A stretch of DNA of 39,019 nucleotides, from positions 1 to 39,019 of the forward strand of contig JALVTT010000065.1 of assembly GCA_027024025.1 (NCBI GenBank), written 5' to 3'. Shown here piece after piece: positions 1 through 7,966 of this stretch; the first letter of the stretch is position 1, and every line of letters starts with the position of its first letter. This DNA comes from Sedimenticola sp. (lineage in GTDB: Bacteria; Pseudomonadota; Gammaproteobacteria; Chromatiales; Chromatiaceae). The translations under genes and the position numbers were made by a program. The notes under the pieces were generated by a model. That model was not told where the DNA came from. It searched no databases and worked only from the letters and a program-made list of their open reading frames with translations.

Positions 1-66
1 CACCACCGCCCCCGCCAGCGGGCCGCGGCCCACCTCGTCCACCCCGCATACCAGCCAATCCGCCAT
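1..66 (-). CDS. rnhB: Ribonuclease HII, N-terminal fragment (runs off window)
   Basis: Reading the minus strand from the ATG at 66 gives 22 residues before the window edge, including VDEVGRGPLAGAVV. This is the hallmark N-terminal motif of RNase HII; the D and E of DEVGRG are metal-binding catalytic residues. The enzyme cuts the RNA strand of RNA/DNA hybrids and starts ribonucleotide excision repair in the cytoplasm. Only the first turn of the fold is present, so nothing can be said about the rest. It is divergent from the DUF2853 gene. The identification rests on one short but very characteristic motif. Confidence 0.9.
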   Translation of the reverse strand, partial: MADWLVCGVDEVGRGPLAGAVV

Positions 67-158
67 CCGCGCGCCCCCTCTGTGTTGCCGCCGCCCGACA
101 CCCGATCCGCTATCGGCCGGGCCCGGCGGGCAATATCCTCTGTTTTTGTGTTAATTTC

Positions 159-184
159 CCCTGGCCAATAGTCTTTGGCCGGGG
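159..184. other. Imperfect inverted repeat upstream of DUF2853 gene
   Basis: CCCTGGCCAA and TTGGCCGGGG can pair as a 10-bp stem with one G-T wobble around a 6-base loop. It lies 43 bases before the ATG at 227 and just upstream of a possible -10 element. It has no T-run on either side that would make a classic terminator, so it could be an operator or rnhB/DUF2853 leader structure. Its function is unknown. Confidence 0.35.
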
Positions 185-197
185 TCCCACCAACCCC

Positions 198-206
198 TGT
201 GATAAT
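198..206 (+). promoter_or_regulatory. Candidate extended -10 promoter element for DUF2853 gene
   Basis: TGTGATAAT fits an extended -10 (TGn plus a hexamer differing from TATAAT at one base) and lies 20 bases before the start codon. No convincing -35 is seen at the normal distance; TTGGCC at 175-180 would be 20 bases away. A GAGAGGA ribosome-binding site follows at 214-220. This is a guess from base pattern only. Confidence 0.35.
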
Positions 207-226
207 ACCAACCGAGAGGATGAAAA

Positions 227-538
227 ATGGCCGATTACCTTGCCGAAGTTCAACGTTACGATGCCAAGGCGGACGCCGCCATCGTGGACAAGATCGTCAA
301 GCACCTGGGCATCGCCCTGCGCAGCAGCCGTGACGCCGCGCTGGTGTCCTGCTCCGACCCCAAGGAGCTGGACCGGGTGCGCGAGAAGTGGTGCATGAAA
401 AAACTCGGCGCCGACGAGGATGCCTCCAACGCCGCCATCAAGGCCGTATGCGAGACCATGAAGGGCGACCGCCAGAAAGGCCGCGTGACCTTCTACTACC
501 TGGCCGCCAAGGAACTGGGCAAGCTCGACGTGCTGTAA
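227..538 (+). CDS. DUF2853 family small protein
   Basis: A 103-residue soluble protein beginning MADYLAEVQRYD, with no signal peptide or membrane segment. Its length and sequence (opening acidic helix, the stretch DRVREKWCMKKLG, and the ending KGRVTFYYLAAKELGKL) match DUF2853, a family of about 100 residues with no assigned function. Three Cys residues are present but not in a metal-binding spacing. The ATG at 227 is preceded by GAGAGGA with seven-base spacing, which supports this start. It is a single gene between divergent rnhB and convergent metA, so the context gives no functional hint. Confidence 0.85.
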   Translation: MADYLAEVQRYDAKADAAIVDKIVKHLGIALRSSRDAALVSCSDPKELDRVREKWCMKKLGADEDASNAAIKAVCETMKGDRQKGRVTFYYLAAKELGKLDVL

Positions 539-547
539 GCCCGGACA

Positions 548-573
548 CCGGCCACCCCGCCCGGGGTGGCCGG
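548..573. terminator. Perfect hairpin between convergent DUF2853 and metA genes
   Basis: CCGGCCACCCC pairs perfectly with GGGGTGGCCGG (11 bp) around a 4-base loop, 9 bases after the DUF2853 stop and 12 bases from the metA stop. There is no T-run on either strand, so it is a terminator-like or RNA-3'-end-stabilising structure that could serve both genes rather than a textbook intrinsic terminator. Confidence 0.6.
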
Positions 574-585
574 ACAGGCAGAACC

Positions 586-1653
586 TCAATACAAGCCCAG
601 CGGATTGTCCGGATCCACCCCGTCCATGAAGGGGATGCGTCGATCCGTGTGGGTCACCTGATAGACCAGCCCCATCCAGTTCCCCACCACGGCCTCGGCC
701 GTGTCGTGCCAGGTGTTGTCCAGGCGCGGCGCCAGCAGCGGCTCCGGAAACTCCGGCAGCGCGTCCCCCCGGGCCAGGGCGCGGTCCAGGCGCTCGCGGT
801 ATTCGCGGATCAGGGCCTTGCCCGTGTCGTCGAAATAGTTGGCCACAAAGGGCGGAAAGTCCGCGATCTCGCCCGCCGCGTAGCGCAGGGTCTCGCGCTT
901 GAACTCCTTGAGCAGCGAGATGGTGTCGTACTCGGGGTGTCCCTGGAAGAACACGAAACGCAGCCCGTCCGGACTGGTGGCCAGGTGGATGCCCACCTGC
1001 TCGCTCTCGACCAGCACGCGCAGGCCGGCGGCGTCGAACTGGTCGCGCTCGACCGCGTTCCAGCGCGAGTGCGGCACGTCGAAGCGGGTGTTCACATCGT
1101 TCACCAGCGGGTGCCGCTTGTCCACCACCCGGTGCGGAAACACGCCCCAGAACTTGGCCGGCTGCGGGCGCCGCTTCTGCCCGTAGCGGAATTCCAGCAC
1201 CGCGTGGGTGGCCAGGCAGGAACACAGGGTCGAGGTCACGTTCTGCGCGGCCCAGTCGATCACCTCGATCAGGGGGCCCCAAAAGGGCTGCTGCGACAGC
1301 TCCGGACCGACCACATTGGCCCCGGTGATGATCAGCGCGTCCAGCCCGGCCTCGCGCACCGCCTCGAAGGACTCGTAATAGGCATCGATATGGGCCCGCG
1401 CCTTCTCGCCGCGCGGCAGCTGCGGCAGGGTGAAGGGATGCACATAGAACTGGGCGATCGGGTTGCTCTCGGCCACCAGGCGGAAGAACTGGCGCTCGGT
1501 CGCGGCCAGGGCCGCGTCCGGCATCATGTTGAGCAGGCCGATGTGCAGCTCGCGGATGTCCTGCTTCGCCGCGCGCTCGGGCGACAGCACCCCCACCCCC
1601 TCCTGACGCAGGCGTTCGAAGGTCGGCAGGCCGGTATGGGCGACGATGGGCAT
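586..1653 (-). CDS. metA: Homoserine O-acyltransferase (probably O-succinyltransferase), MetA family
   Basis: MetA acylates the hydroxyl of homoserine, the first committed step of methionine synthesis in the cytoplasm. The 355-residue product carries the family triad: Cys146 in VTSTLCSCLATHA (the acyl-enzyme Cys) and His239 and Glu241 in FQGHPEYD. It is about 45 residues longer than E. coli MetA. The start at 1653 (MPIVAHTG) is chosen because the open frame further upstream overlaps the preceding P-loop gene and does not look like MetA. Only 8 bases separate it from that gene, so the two are probably co-transcribed. Acyl donor choice (succinyl- versus acetyl-CoA) cannot be fixed from the sequence: the specificity position in the GANVV stretch is Val rather than the usual Gly or Glu. 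Confidence 0.93.
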   Translation of the reverse strand: MPIVAHTGLPTFERLRQEGVGVLSPERAAKQDIRELHIGLLNMMPDAALAATERQFFRLVAESNPIAQFYVHPFTLPQLPRGEKARAHIDAYYESFEAVREAGLDALIITGANVVGPELSQQPFWGPLIEVIDWAAQNVTSTLCSCLATHAVLEFRYGQKRRPQPAKFWGVFPHRVVDKRHPLVNDVNTRFDVPHSRWNAVERDQFDAAGLRVLVESEQVGIHLATSPDGLRFVFFQGHPEYDTISLLKEFKRETLRYAAGEIADFPPFVANYFDDTGKALIREYRERLDRALARGDALPEFPEPLLAPRLDNTWHDTAEAVVGNWMGLVYQVTHTDRRIPFMDGVDPDNPLGLY

Positions 1654-1661
1654 GGCGATCC

Positions 1662-2504
1662 TCAGCTTCGCGCGATGGCGGTCTCGACCAGGGACAGGAA
1701 GTCCTGCTCGTCGCGCACCGCCGCCACCTCCCGCGAGGTCACCGTGTAACCACGGCGGGCGATGGCCTCGTAGCGCGGCACACGCGAGCGGAACAGGCGC
1801 GGAAACACCCAGCGGGTGAAGTCGTCCGGATCCATCTGCGCGGCGTACTGCAGGCCATGTTCCTCCAGATAGGCGGCCAGTTGCTCGTCCAGGAACTCGG
1901 GCCGGTAATACAGCGGCTTGGGATCGCTCTGGGCGCGCGCGATCAGCTTGTCCTCCTCGGCCTGATCGGTGACCTTGATATACAGGATCAGGGTATGCGC
2001 CTCCAGCAGCTCGATCACCCCGGGCTCGTCCAGCTCGCACAGCGAGCCGCCGACATCGTTCACGAAATGCTTGTAGCCGTAGATGGCCTGCGCCTTGCGC
2101 ACGAAGCCGGGCACGTCGCGCATGGCCGCGATCTCGGCCTCGCGATACAGGGCCTGGTGCTCACGGAACACCTCCAGCTCCAGGCCGCCCAGCTCGGGGT
2201 TGCCCAGCTTGCCGACGAAGGCCAGCACCGGCCCCAGGTCGGTGACCTTGATGTTGTTGCGGATGTAGATCCAGTCCTTGCGCAGCAGCTCGCGCAGAAA
2301 GGGCACCTCCATGGCGCGCGACTTGATCATGTCCAGGATGGCCTCGTCCAGATAGCGCGTGCCGATGCGGTAATCCCCGGAGTAATGAAACCAGTCGTGC
2401 TCGCGCAGCATGCCGGAGATATGGGTCTTGCCCACCCCCGACATGCCCAGCAGGGTGATCTTCTTGTGGTCCCAGTTGCGGAACGCCTCGACGCTGAACT
2501 TCAC
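1662..2504 (-). CDS. P-loop NTPase/kinase-like protein next to metA, function unknown
   Basis: A 280-residue soluble protein. A Walker A motif GMSGVGKT is at residues 20-27, right after a short beta-strand (KKITLLG), as in nucleotide and small-molecule kinases. The following HYSGDYRIGTRYLDEAI resembles the substrate-binding part of such kinases. A hydrophobic strand LILYIKVTD near residue 175 could be a later core strand. No recognised family name comes to mind. It lies directly upstream of metA (8 bases) and 82 bases after rluA on the same strand, suggesting a link to methionine or homoserine metabolism, but that is inference from position only. The ATG at 2504 is the natural start. Confidence 0.85.
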   Translation of the reverse strand: MKFSVEAFRNWDHKKITLLGMSGVGKTHISGMLREHDWFHYSGDYRIGTRYLDEAILDMIKSRAMEVPFLRELLRKDWIYIRNNIKVTDLGPVLAFVGKLGNPELGGLELEVFREHQALYREAEIAAMRDVPGFVRKAQAIYGYKHFVNDVGGSLCELDEPGVIELLEAHTLILYIKVTDQAEEDKLIARAQSDPKPLYYRPEFLDEQLAAYLEEHGLQYAAQMDPDDFTRWVFPRLFRSRVPRYEAIARRGYTVTSREVAAVRDEQDFLSLVETAIARS

Positions 2505-2586
2505 GCTCTGTCCCCGATTGCGGTGAAAGCGGCATTATCCGGCAGCGCGGGGTCCAGCTCAAATCCGCCAAGCGCATGCGGACGGC

Positions 2587-3237
2587 TCAGAAAGGCGCCG
2601 TCGATTCGATCTCCAGCGGCGCGCCGGTCCGCGGGTGCGCGAACGCCAGACCCTGCGCATGCAACAGCAGGCGTGGGCTGGCCGCGCGGGCCGCCTCGTC
2701 GGCGTACAGCGTATCGCCCAGGATGGGGTGCCCCAGCGCCGCCATGTGCACCCGCAACTGGTGACTGCGCCCGGTCACCGGCATCAACAGCACCCGGCTG
2801 ACATCGCCCGCCGTATCGTAGGCCAGGCGCCGGTAGCGGGTCAGGGCCGGCCGACCCTGCTCCCGGTCGACCTTCTGACGCGGCCGCCGGGGCCAGTCGG
2901 CGATCAGGGGCAGATCCACCTCGCCGGATGCCGGCAGACGACCGGCGACCAGCGCCAGATAGCGCTTGTGGATCTGACGGTCCTGGAACATCCGCCCCAG
3001 GGCCGACTGCGTCTCCGGATCCAGGGCGAACAGCATCAGGCCCGAGGTCGCCATGTCCAGGCGGTGCACCAGCAGGGCCTGTGGCCAGTCCGCCTGCACC
3101 CGGGTCAGCAGGCTGTCATGCCTGTCGGCGCCCCGCCCCGGCACCGACAACAGGCCGGCCGGTTTTTCCACGGCCAACAGCTGGGCGTCACGATAATGCA
3201 GCCGCAGACGCGCCTTGGGTGGCGGCTGGTAGTCCAA
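2587..3237 (-). CDS. rluA: RluA-family pseudouridine synthase (23S rRNA/tRNA)
   Basis: Converts uridine to pseudouridine in RNA. The product is about 216 residues, close to E. coli RluA, the dual-specificity enzyme for 23S rRNA U746 and some tRNAs at U32. It contains the family motif HRLDMATSGLMLFA with catalytic Asp61, then the later motif VTGRSHQLRVHMAALGHPILGD. There is no S4 domain, which favours RluA over RluC or RluD. A TTG start at 3237 is chosen because GGGAGG lies 7-8 bases before it. The alternative GTG at 3264 would add nine residues but has no ribosome-binding site. It is divergent from the S30AE/sigma-like gene, with 93 bases shared between them. Confidence 0.88.
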   Translation of the reverse strand: MDYQPPPKARLRLHYRDAQLLAVEKPAGLLSVPGRGADRHDSLLTRVQADWPQALLVHRLDMATSGLMLFALDPETQSALGRMFQDRQIHKRYLALVAGRLPASGEVDLPLIADWPRRPRQKVDREQGRPALTRYRRLAYDTAGDVSRVLLMPVTGRSHQLRVHMAALGHPILGDTLYADEAARAASPRLLLHAQGLAFAHPRTGAPLEIESTAPF

Positions 3238-3330
3238 GGGGTCACCTCCCGGGATTGAAATCACCTGTTTCGACCCCACGGTATTCCAATGCCGGAACCC
3301 GGCACAAGTCCCATGAGAGGAGTACCCGAA

Positions 3331-4365
3331 ATGAAGTTCGACATCACCTATCGGAATCTTCCCAGGAAGCAACACCAGGCGGCGCGCGAGGTGGTGGAGC
3401 GTCATGCCCGCCGTCACCTTGAGCCGGCCCTGGAGGCCTTTGCGGGCAAGCCGCTGCGCCTGCGCGTCACGCTGGAGAAGCGCAAGCTGGATCACCGGGT
3501 GACCGGCCGCCTGCAGCTTCCGGGGCGCAAGGTGATCGTCGCCCAGAACAGCGCGGAAAATCTCGATACCGCCGTGCACGAGGCCATTCTGGAACTGGCG
3601 CGCCAGGCCGAGAGGCATCGCGCCCGCCTCAGCCACGAGGCGGACTGGCGCCGCAACGCCCGGCGCGAACGCCTGCGGCGGCTGCGCGCCCCCGATCTGA
3701 GCGATCTGCGTCAGCAGGTCGAGGTCTCGCTGGCCAGCCTGCTGCCGCGCCTGGAGACCTGGATACGCCACGAGCTGGCCTATCTGCGCGCCAGCGGGCT
3801 GTTGCCCGAGGATTACCCCACCACCGCCGATGTGCGCGATGAGATGTATGTACGCATCCAATCGGACTGGGACGGCCTGCCGCATGATCCGGACGGCCTC
3901 CACCGGGCCGCGATCAAGGTCATCCACGAGATCCTGGAGAGCGAAAAGCAACGCGCCGCCCGCGCCGGTCAGGCCCTGTCCCTGGAACAGGCCGCGCCGG
4001 AGGACGCCATCACCCAGGCCGAGGACATGGTCGAGGAAGAGATCAACGAGTTCTATCAGCCGGACGAGGCCCTGCAGGTCGAGGATCTGATCGCCGACAC
4101 CGAGATCGCCTCGCCGGAGGCCGAGGTCGATCCCGAGGCCGTGGACGCCTGTCTGGAGTTCATGGGCGCGCTGCCGACCCGCTGGCGCCGCGCCGTGCTC
4201 CTGGTCCATCAGGAAGGCATCCCCGTGGACACCGCCGCCGACATCCTGGAGATGGCGGACGAGCGCCTGCGCGAGATCCTGACCGTGGCCGAACTCTACA
4301 TCACCGAACGCCTGGCGGAGCGTGGCTTCGGCACCGCCGAGCTGTCGCGCCTGTGCAGACGTTGA
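3331..4365 (+). CDS. S30AE (HPF/RaiA)-like domain fused to sigma-70-like C-terminal region
   Basis: A 344-residue soluble protein. Residues 1-110 (MKFDITYRNL; LRVTLEKRKLDHRVTG; NLDTAVHEAILELARQ) read as an S30AE ribosome-hibernation domain, which binds the 30S decoding region and blocks translation in HPF/RaiA. Residues 125-205 are helical and resemble a weak sigma region 2. Residues 270-335 (FMGALPTRWRRAVLLVHQEG then AADILEMADERLREIL) look like sigma region 4, a helix-turn-helix. An acidic linker (about 215-270) separates them. HPF is normally about 100-190 residues, so this is a fusion. The start at 3331 has AGAGGAG upstream. Whether the C-terminal part binds RNA polymerase or DNA is unknown; it could be a degenerate adaptor. 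No operon partner is evident. Confidence 0.8.
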   Translation: MKFDITYRNLPRKQHQAAREVVERHARRHLEPALEAFAGKPLRLRVTLEKRKLDHRVTGRLQLPGRKVIVAQNSAENLDTAVHEAILELARQAERHRARLSHEADWRRNARRERLRRLRAPDLSDLRQQVEVSLASLLPRLETWIRHELAYLRASGLLPEDYPTTADVRDEMYVRIQSDWDGLPHDPDGLHRAAIKVIHEILESEKQRAARAGQALSLEQAAPEDAITQAEDMVEEEINEFYQPDEALQVEDLIADTEIASPEAEVDPEAVDACLEFMGALPTRWRRAVLLVHQEGIPVDTAADILEMADERLREILTVAELYITERLAERGFGTAELSRLCRR

Positions 4366-4371
4366 CCCGCC

Positions 4372-4427
4372 GTTCCGGTACCGCGATGATCGGGCTATCC
4401 TGCTGACTCGTATCCCGGAACCGGAAC
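4372..4427. other. Inverted repeat in the 5' leader of the CPA2 antiporter gene
   Basis: GTTCCGGTACCG (4372-4383) and CGGAACCGGAAC (4416-4427) match as inverted copies at 11 of 12 positions, with 32 bases between, and end just before the ATG at 4431. They could form an RNA leader stem covering the ribosome-binding region or be a two-site operator. This is pattern only. Confidence 0.3.
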
Positions 4428-4430
4428 ATC

Positions 4431-6416
4431 ATGGACCACTCGGCGCTGGACGGCATTCTCGCCCTGCTCTTTCTCTCGGTGATCGCGGTGGCGCTGATGC
4501 GCCGCGTCCAGCTGCCCCCCATCATCGGCTATCTGCTGGTCGGCGCCCTGTTCGGCCCGCACGCCCTGGGGCTGATCCCGGAGGGCCGGACCATCGAGTT
4601 CCTGGCCGAACTGGGCGTGGTCTTTCTGCTGTTCATGATCGGCCTGGAGGTCTCGATCAGCCACCTGCTCTCCATGCGCCGCATCCTGCTCGGCCTGGGC
4701 GGACTGCAGGTGCTGCTCTCGACCCTGGCCACGGTGCTGCTCGCGATCTGGGCCGGGCTGCGCTGGGAGAGCGCACTGGCGATCGGCGGCGCGCTCGCAC
4801 TCTCGTCCACCGCCATCGTGGTGAAGCAGCTGCAGGAGCAGCTGGAGATGCACTCGCGGCACGGGCGCAAGGCGCTCGGCATCCTGCTGTTCCAGGACCT
4901 GGCGGTGGTGCCCTTCCTGGTGCTCATCCCCATCCTCGGCGGCGGTGGCGAGGACATGCTGCCGGCCCTGGGCCTGGCCCTGCTCAAGGCCGTGCTGGCC
5001 TTCGCCCTGGTGTTCGCCATCGGCCACTGGCTGCTGCGTCCCGTGCTGGGCTGGGTGGCGGCAACCTACTCCATCGAGCTGTTCACCCTCAGCATCCTGC
5101 TGCTGGCCCTGGCCGCGGCCTGGCTGACCCATCGGATGGGCCTGTCGCTGGCCCTCGGGGCCTTCCTCGCCGGGGTGATGCTGGCCGAGACCGAATACCG
5201 ACACCAGATCGAGACCGAGGTGCGTCCCTTCCGCGACGTGCTGCTGGGCCTGTTCTTCGTCACCGTGGGCACCCAGCTGGACCTGGCCGCGCTACGCGAT
5301 GACTGGCCCTGGGTGCTGCTGCTGACCGCCGGCGTGGTCCTGGGCAAGGGCGGCCTGATCGTGCTCCTGACCCGGCTCTACCAGTCCGACTGGGGCGTGG
5401 CCATCCGCACCGGCGCGGTGCTGGCGCAGGGCGGCGAATTCGGCTTTGCCCTGCTGGCCCTGGCGCTGTCCGACGGCCTGGTGGACGCGCGCCAGATCCA
5501 GCCCCTGCTGGCCGCCCTGGTCCTGAGCATGCTCATCGCCCCCTTGTTGATCCGTTACAACGGCGCGCTGGCCAAGCGTCTGTCCTCGCATTACCGCGAA
5601 GAACGCGAACGGCGCGAGATGGCCATCGCCGACGAACACGCCCGGCGCAGCGGCCATGTGATCATCGCCGGCTTCGGCCGGGTGGGCCAGAATCTGGCGC
5701 GCTTTCTGCGCGAGGAGGACATGGGCTACCTGGCCCTGGACGTGGACCCGACCCTGATACGCGAGGCCTTCGAGGCCGGCGAGCCGGTGCACTACGGCGA
5801 CAGCTCGCATCCCGAGATCCTGGAGAAGTCCGGCATCGCGCAGGCCGCGGCCCTGGTGGTGACCTTCCACGACCACCACCTGGCCTCGCGCATCGTCGAG
5901 GTGGCGCGGCGCCTGGCCCCGCGGCTGCCCATCGTGGTGCGCACGCGCAACGATCACCACATGGAGGACTTCGAGCGCATCGGGGCCTCCACGGTGGTGC
6001 CGGAATCGCTGGAATCCAGCCTCATCGTGGCCGCCCGCACCCTGGAGCTGCTCGGCATAGACCACGAGGAGGTGAAGCGCCTGATCGAACGCACCCGCAC
6101 CGAACACTATGCCCAGCTGCGCGGCGTCTTCCACGGCGAGGAGGTCGGACTGGAGGCCGAGATCGAGGCCCTGCAACTGCACAGCGTCAGCCTGCACGAA
6201 CGGGCCGCGGCCATCGGCCGGACCCTGGAATCACTGCACCTGGAGCGCCTGGAGGTCAGCGTGCAGGCGCTGCGGCGCAGCGGCGTGCGCGGCGAGCAGG
6301 TCGATCCCGCGATGCGCCTGCGCGCGGGCGACACCCTGGTCCTGGAGGGGCATCCGGAGCAACTCGCGCGCGCCGAACGCTGTCTGCTGCAGGGATGCGC
6401 GGCGGCTGAGGTATAA
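4431..6416 (+). CDS. CPA2 monovalent cation:proton antiporter with TrkA-N and TrkA-C domains (KefB/KefC/YbaL type)
   Basis: An inner-membrane exchanger, 661 residues, comparable to Kef proteins. Residues 1-385 hold about 12 hydrophobic segments with the family motif FQDLAVVPFLVL around residue 160 and the conserved stretch SSTAIVVKQL. Residues 405-520 are a TrkA-N (RCK) nucleotide-binding domain starting HVIIAGFGRVGQNLA (GxGxxG). Residues about 575-655 are a TrkA-C domain. It should exchange K+ or Na+ for H+ under control of a nucleotide or thiol ligand, but Kef, YbaL and related proteins cannot be separated by eye. It is followed after 35 bases by thrC, which seems to have its own promoter. 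Confidence 0.9.
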   Translation: MDHSALDGILALLFLSVIAVALMRRVQLPPIIGYLLVGALFGPHALGLIPEGRTIEFLAELGVVFLLFMIGLEVSISHLLSMRRILLGLGGLQVLLSTLATVLLAIWAGLRWESALAIGGALALSSTAIVVKQLQEQLEMHSRHGRKALGILLFQDLAVVPFLVLIPILGGGGEDMLPALGLALLKAVLAFALVFAIGHWLLRPVLGWVAATYSIELFTLSILLLALAAAWLTHRMGLSLALGAFLAGVMLAETEYRHQIETEVRPFRDVLLGLFFVTVGTQLDLAALRDDWPWVLLLTAGVVLGKGGLIVLLTRLYQSDWGVAIRTGAVLAQGGEFGFALLALALSDGLVDARQIQPLLAALVLSMLIAPLLIRYNGALAKRLSSHYREERERREMAIADEHARRSGHVIIAGFGRVGQNLARFLREEDMGYLALDVDPTLIREAFEAGEPVHYGDSSHPEILEKSGIAQAAALVVTFHDHHLASRIVEVARRLAPRLPIVVRTRNDHHMEDFERIGASTVVPESLESSLIVAARTLELLGIDHEEVKRLIERTRTEHYAQLRGVFHGEEVGLEAEIEALQLHSVSLHERAAAIGRTLESLHLERLEVSVQALRRSGVRGEQVDPAMRLRAGDTLVLEGHPEQLARAERCLLQGCAAAEV

Positions 6417-6417
6417 T
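6412..6417 (+). promoter_or_regulatory. Consensus -10 box (TATAAT) for thrC, overlapping antiporter stop codon
   Basis: A perfect TATAAT sits in GC-rich DNA and contains the TAA stop of the upstream antiporter gene. A start point about 6-8 bases downstream would give a leader of about 28 bases before the thrC ATG. No good TTGACA-like element is seen 16-18 bases upstream, so promoter strength is uncertain. Confidence 0.5.
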
Positions 6418-6451
6418 CGCCGGCCAGTTTGAACCCGGCAGCGCAATCCTT

Positions 6452-7921
6452 ATGAACTTCATCGAAACCCGCGGCAACGACGGCCGCCGCCCCGCATCGG
6501 TCAGTTTTTCCCAGGCCATACTCGACCCCATGTCCTCCCACGGCGGGCTTTATGTGCCCGAGTCCCTGCCCGAGCTGGGTCTGGACTTCCTGCGCGGCCA
6601 CCTCGACAGCGACTACAAGACCCTGGCGCGCGCGGTGCTGGACGCCTACGAAACCGACATCGACGGCGCCACCTGGGACCGGGCCCTGGCGCGCTATGAC
6701 GGGTTCGACGATCCCGCCCGGCCGGTGCCCGTGGTGCGGGTGCGCGACGACCTGTTCGTGAGCGAGCTGTATCACGGCCCCACCCGGGCCTTCAAGGACA
6801 TGGCCCTGCAACCCTTCGGCGTGGTGCTGTCCAGCCTGGCCCAGGCGCGCGGCGAGCGCTATCTGATCCTGGCCGCGACCAGCGGCGACACCGGCCCCGC
6901 CACCCTGGAGACCTTCAAGGACCAGGCCAATGTCAAGGTGGTCTGCCTCTATCCGCACGGCGGCACCTCGGACGTGCAGCGCCTGCAGATGGTCACCGAG
7001 GACGCCGCCAATCTGAAGGTCATCGGCATCCACGGCGCCTTCGACGACGCCCAGACCGCACTCAAGGCCCTGCTCTCCTCGGCGCGCTTCCAGGCCGCCC
7101 TGGGCGAGCGCGGCACCCGTCTCTCGGCCGCCAACTCGGTCAACTTCGGGCGCATCATCTTCCAGCAGATCTACCACATCCACAGCTATCTGGAACTGGT
7201 GCGCCAGGGCGCGATCTCGATCGGCGACCGGGTGTATCTGAACGTGCCCAGCGGCAACTTCGGCAACGCCCTGGGCGGCTACTACGCCATGAAGATGGGC
7301 CTGCCTGTGGAAAAGATCCTGATCTCCTCCAACAGCAACAATGTGCTCACCGACTGGATACACACCGGCGAGTACCGCCTGCGCGGGCGCGAGGTCCAGC
7401 CCACCTCGTCCCCGGCGATGGATATCCTCAAGTCGTCCAATGTGGAGCGCGTGCTGTTCGACCTGTACGGCCCGGAACGCACCCGCGAACTGATGCAGCA
7501 GCTCGACAGCGAGGGCGGCTACCGTCTGGAGGCGGACGAACTGGCGCGCCTGCAGGCCATATTCGCCGCCGACTTCGCCAGCGACGCCGAGGTCGATGCC
7601 GCGATCCGCGAGACCTGGGCCGGCGGCTATCTGATGGACCCGCACACCGCGACCTGCCTCAAGGCCCACCGCAGCCGCCGCGACAGGGATCTGCCGGACA
7701 TCGTGTACTCCACCGCCGAGTGGACCAAGTTCTCGCCGACCATCGCGCACGCCCTGAGCGGCGAGCAGGACGCGCACGACCTCGACGCCCTGCGCTCGAT
7801 CTCGGCCGCCACCGGGCTGCCCATCCCGCCCATGATCTCGGCCCTGTTCGACCGCCCGGAGGTACAGGACACGGTGATCGACAAGGCGGACATCGAGACC
7901 GCCGTGCTGGACTTCATCTGA
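6452..7921 (+). CDS. thrC: Threonine synthase
   Basis: PLP enzyme that turns O-phosphohomoserine into threonine, the last step of the pathway. The 489-residue product begins MNFIETRGNDG and has the PLP-lysine region HGPTRAFKDMALQPFG (about residues 109-124). Other family motifs are the glycine-rich phosphate-binding stretch NVPSGNFGNALGGYY and AATSGDTGPATLE. Its length fits the longer class of threonine synthases found in Gammaproteobacteria and fungi. No clear Shine-Dalgarno site precedes the ATG. It draws on the same homoserine branch point as metA in this window, although the two genes are separate units. Confidence 0.96.
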   Translation: MNFIETRGNDGRRPASVSFSQAILDPMSSHGGLYVPESLPELGLDFLRGHLDSDYKTLARAVLDAYETDIDGATWDRALARYDGFDDPARPVPVVRVRDDLFVSELYHGPTRAFKDMALQPFGVVLSSLAQARGERYLILAATSGDTGPATLETFKDQANVKVVCLYPHGGTSDVQRLQMVTEDAANLKVIGIHGAFDDAQTALKALLSSARFQAALGERGTRLSAANSVNFGRIIFQQIYHIHSYLELVRQGAISIGDRVYLNVPSGNFGNALGGYYAMKMGLPVEKILISSNSNNVLTDWIHTGEYRLRGREVQPTSSPAMDILKSSNVERVLFDLYGPERTRELMQQLDSEGGYRLEADELARLQAIFAADFASDAEVDAAIRETWAGGYLMDPHTATCLKAHRSRRDRDLPDIVYSTAEWTKFSPTIAHALSGEQDAHDLDALRSISAATGLPIPPMISALFDRPEVQDTVIDKADIETAVLDFI

Positions 7922-7955
7922 GCCCGTGCCCGCGCCGGCGGGCGCGGGCACGGGC
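7922..7955. terminator. Perfect 15-bp hairpin directly after thrC stop codon
   Basis: GCCCGTGCCCGCGCC pairs without mismatch with GGCGCGGGCACGGGC around a 4-base loop. It starts on the base after the thrC TGA and ends 11 bases before the MFS start codon. There is no T-run, so it may end or stabilise the thrC transcript, or limit read-through into the next gene. Confidence 0.6.
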
Positions 7956-7966
7956 CGATCCGGCCG

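Noticed and set aside
388-1749. Long plus-strand open frame across metA
   Set aside because: It is the complement of metA, rich in His, Arg and Gln with no family signature. The MetA triad on the other strand is decisive.
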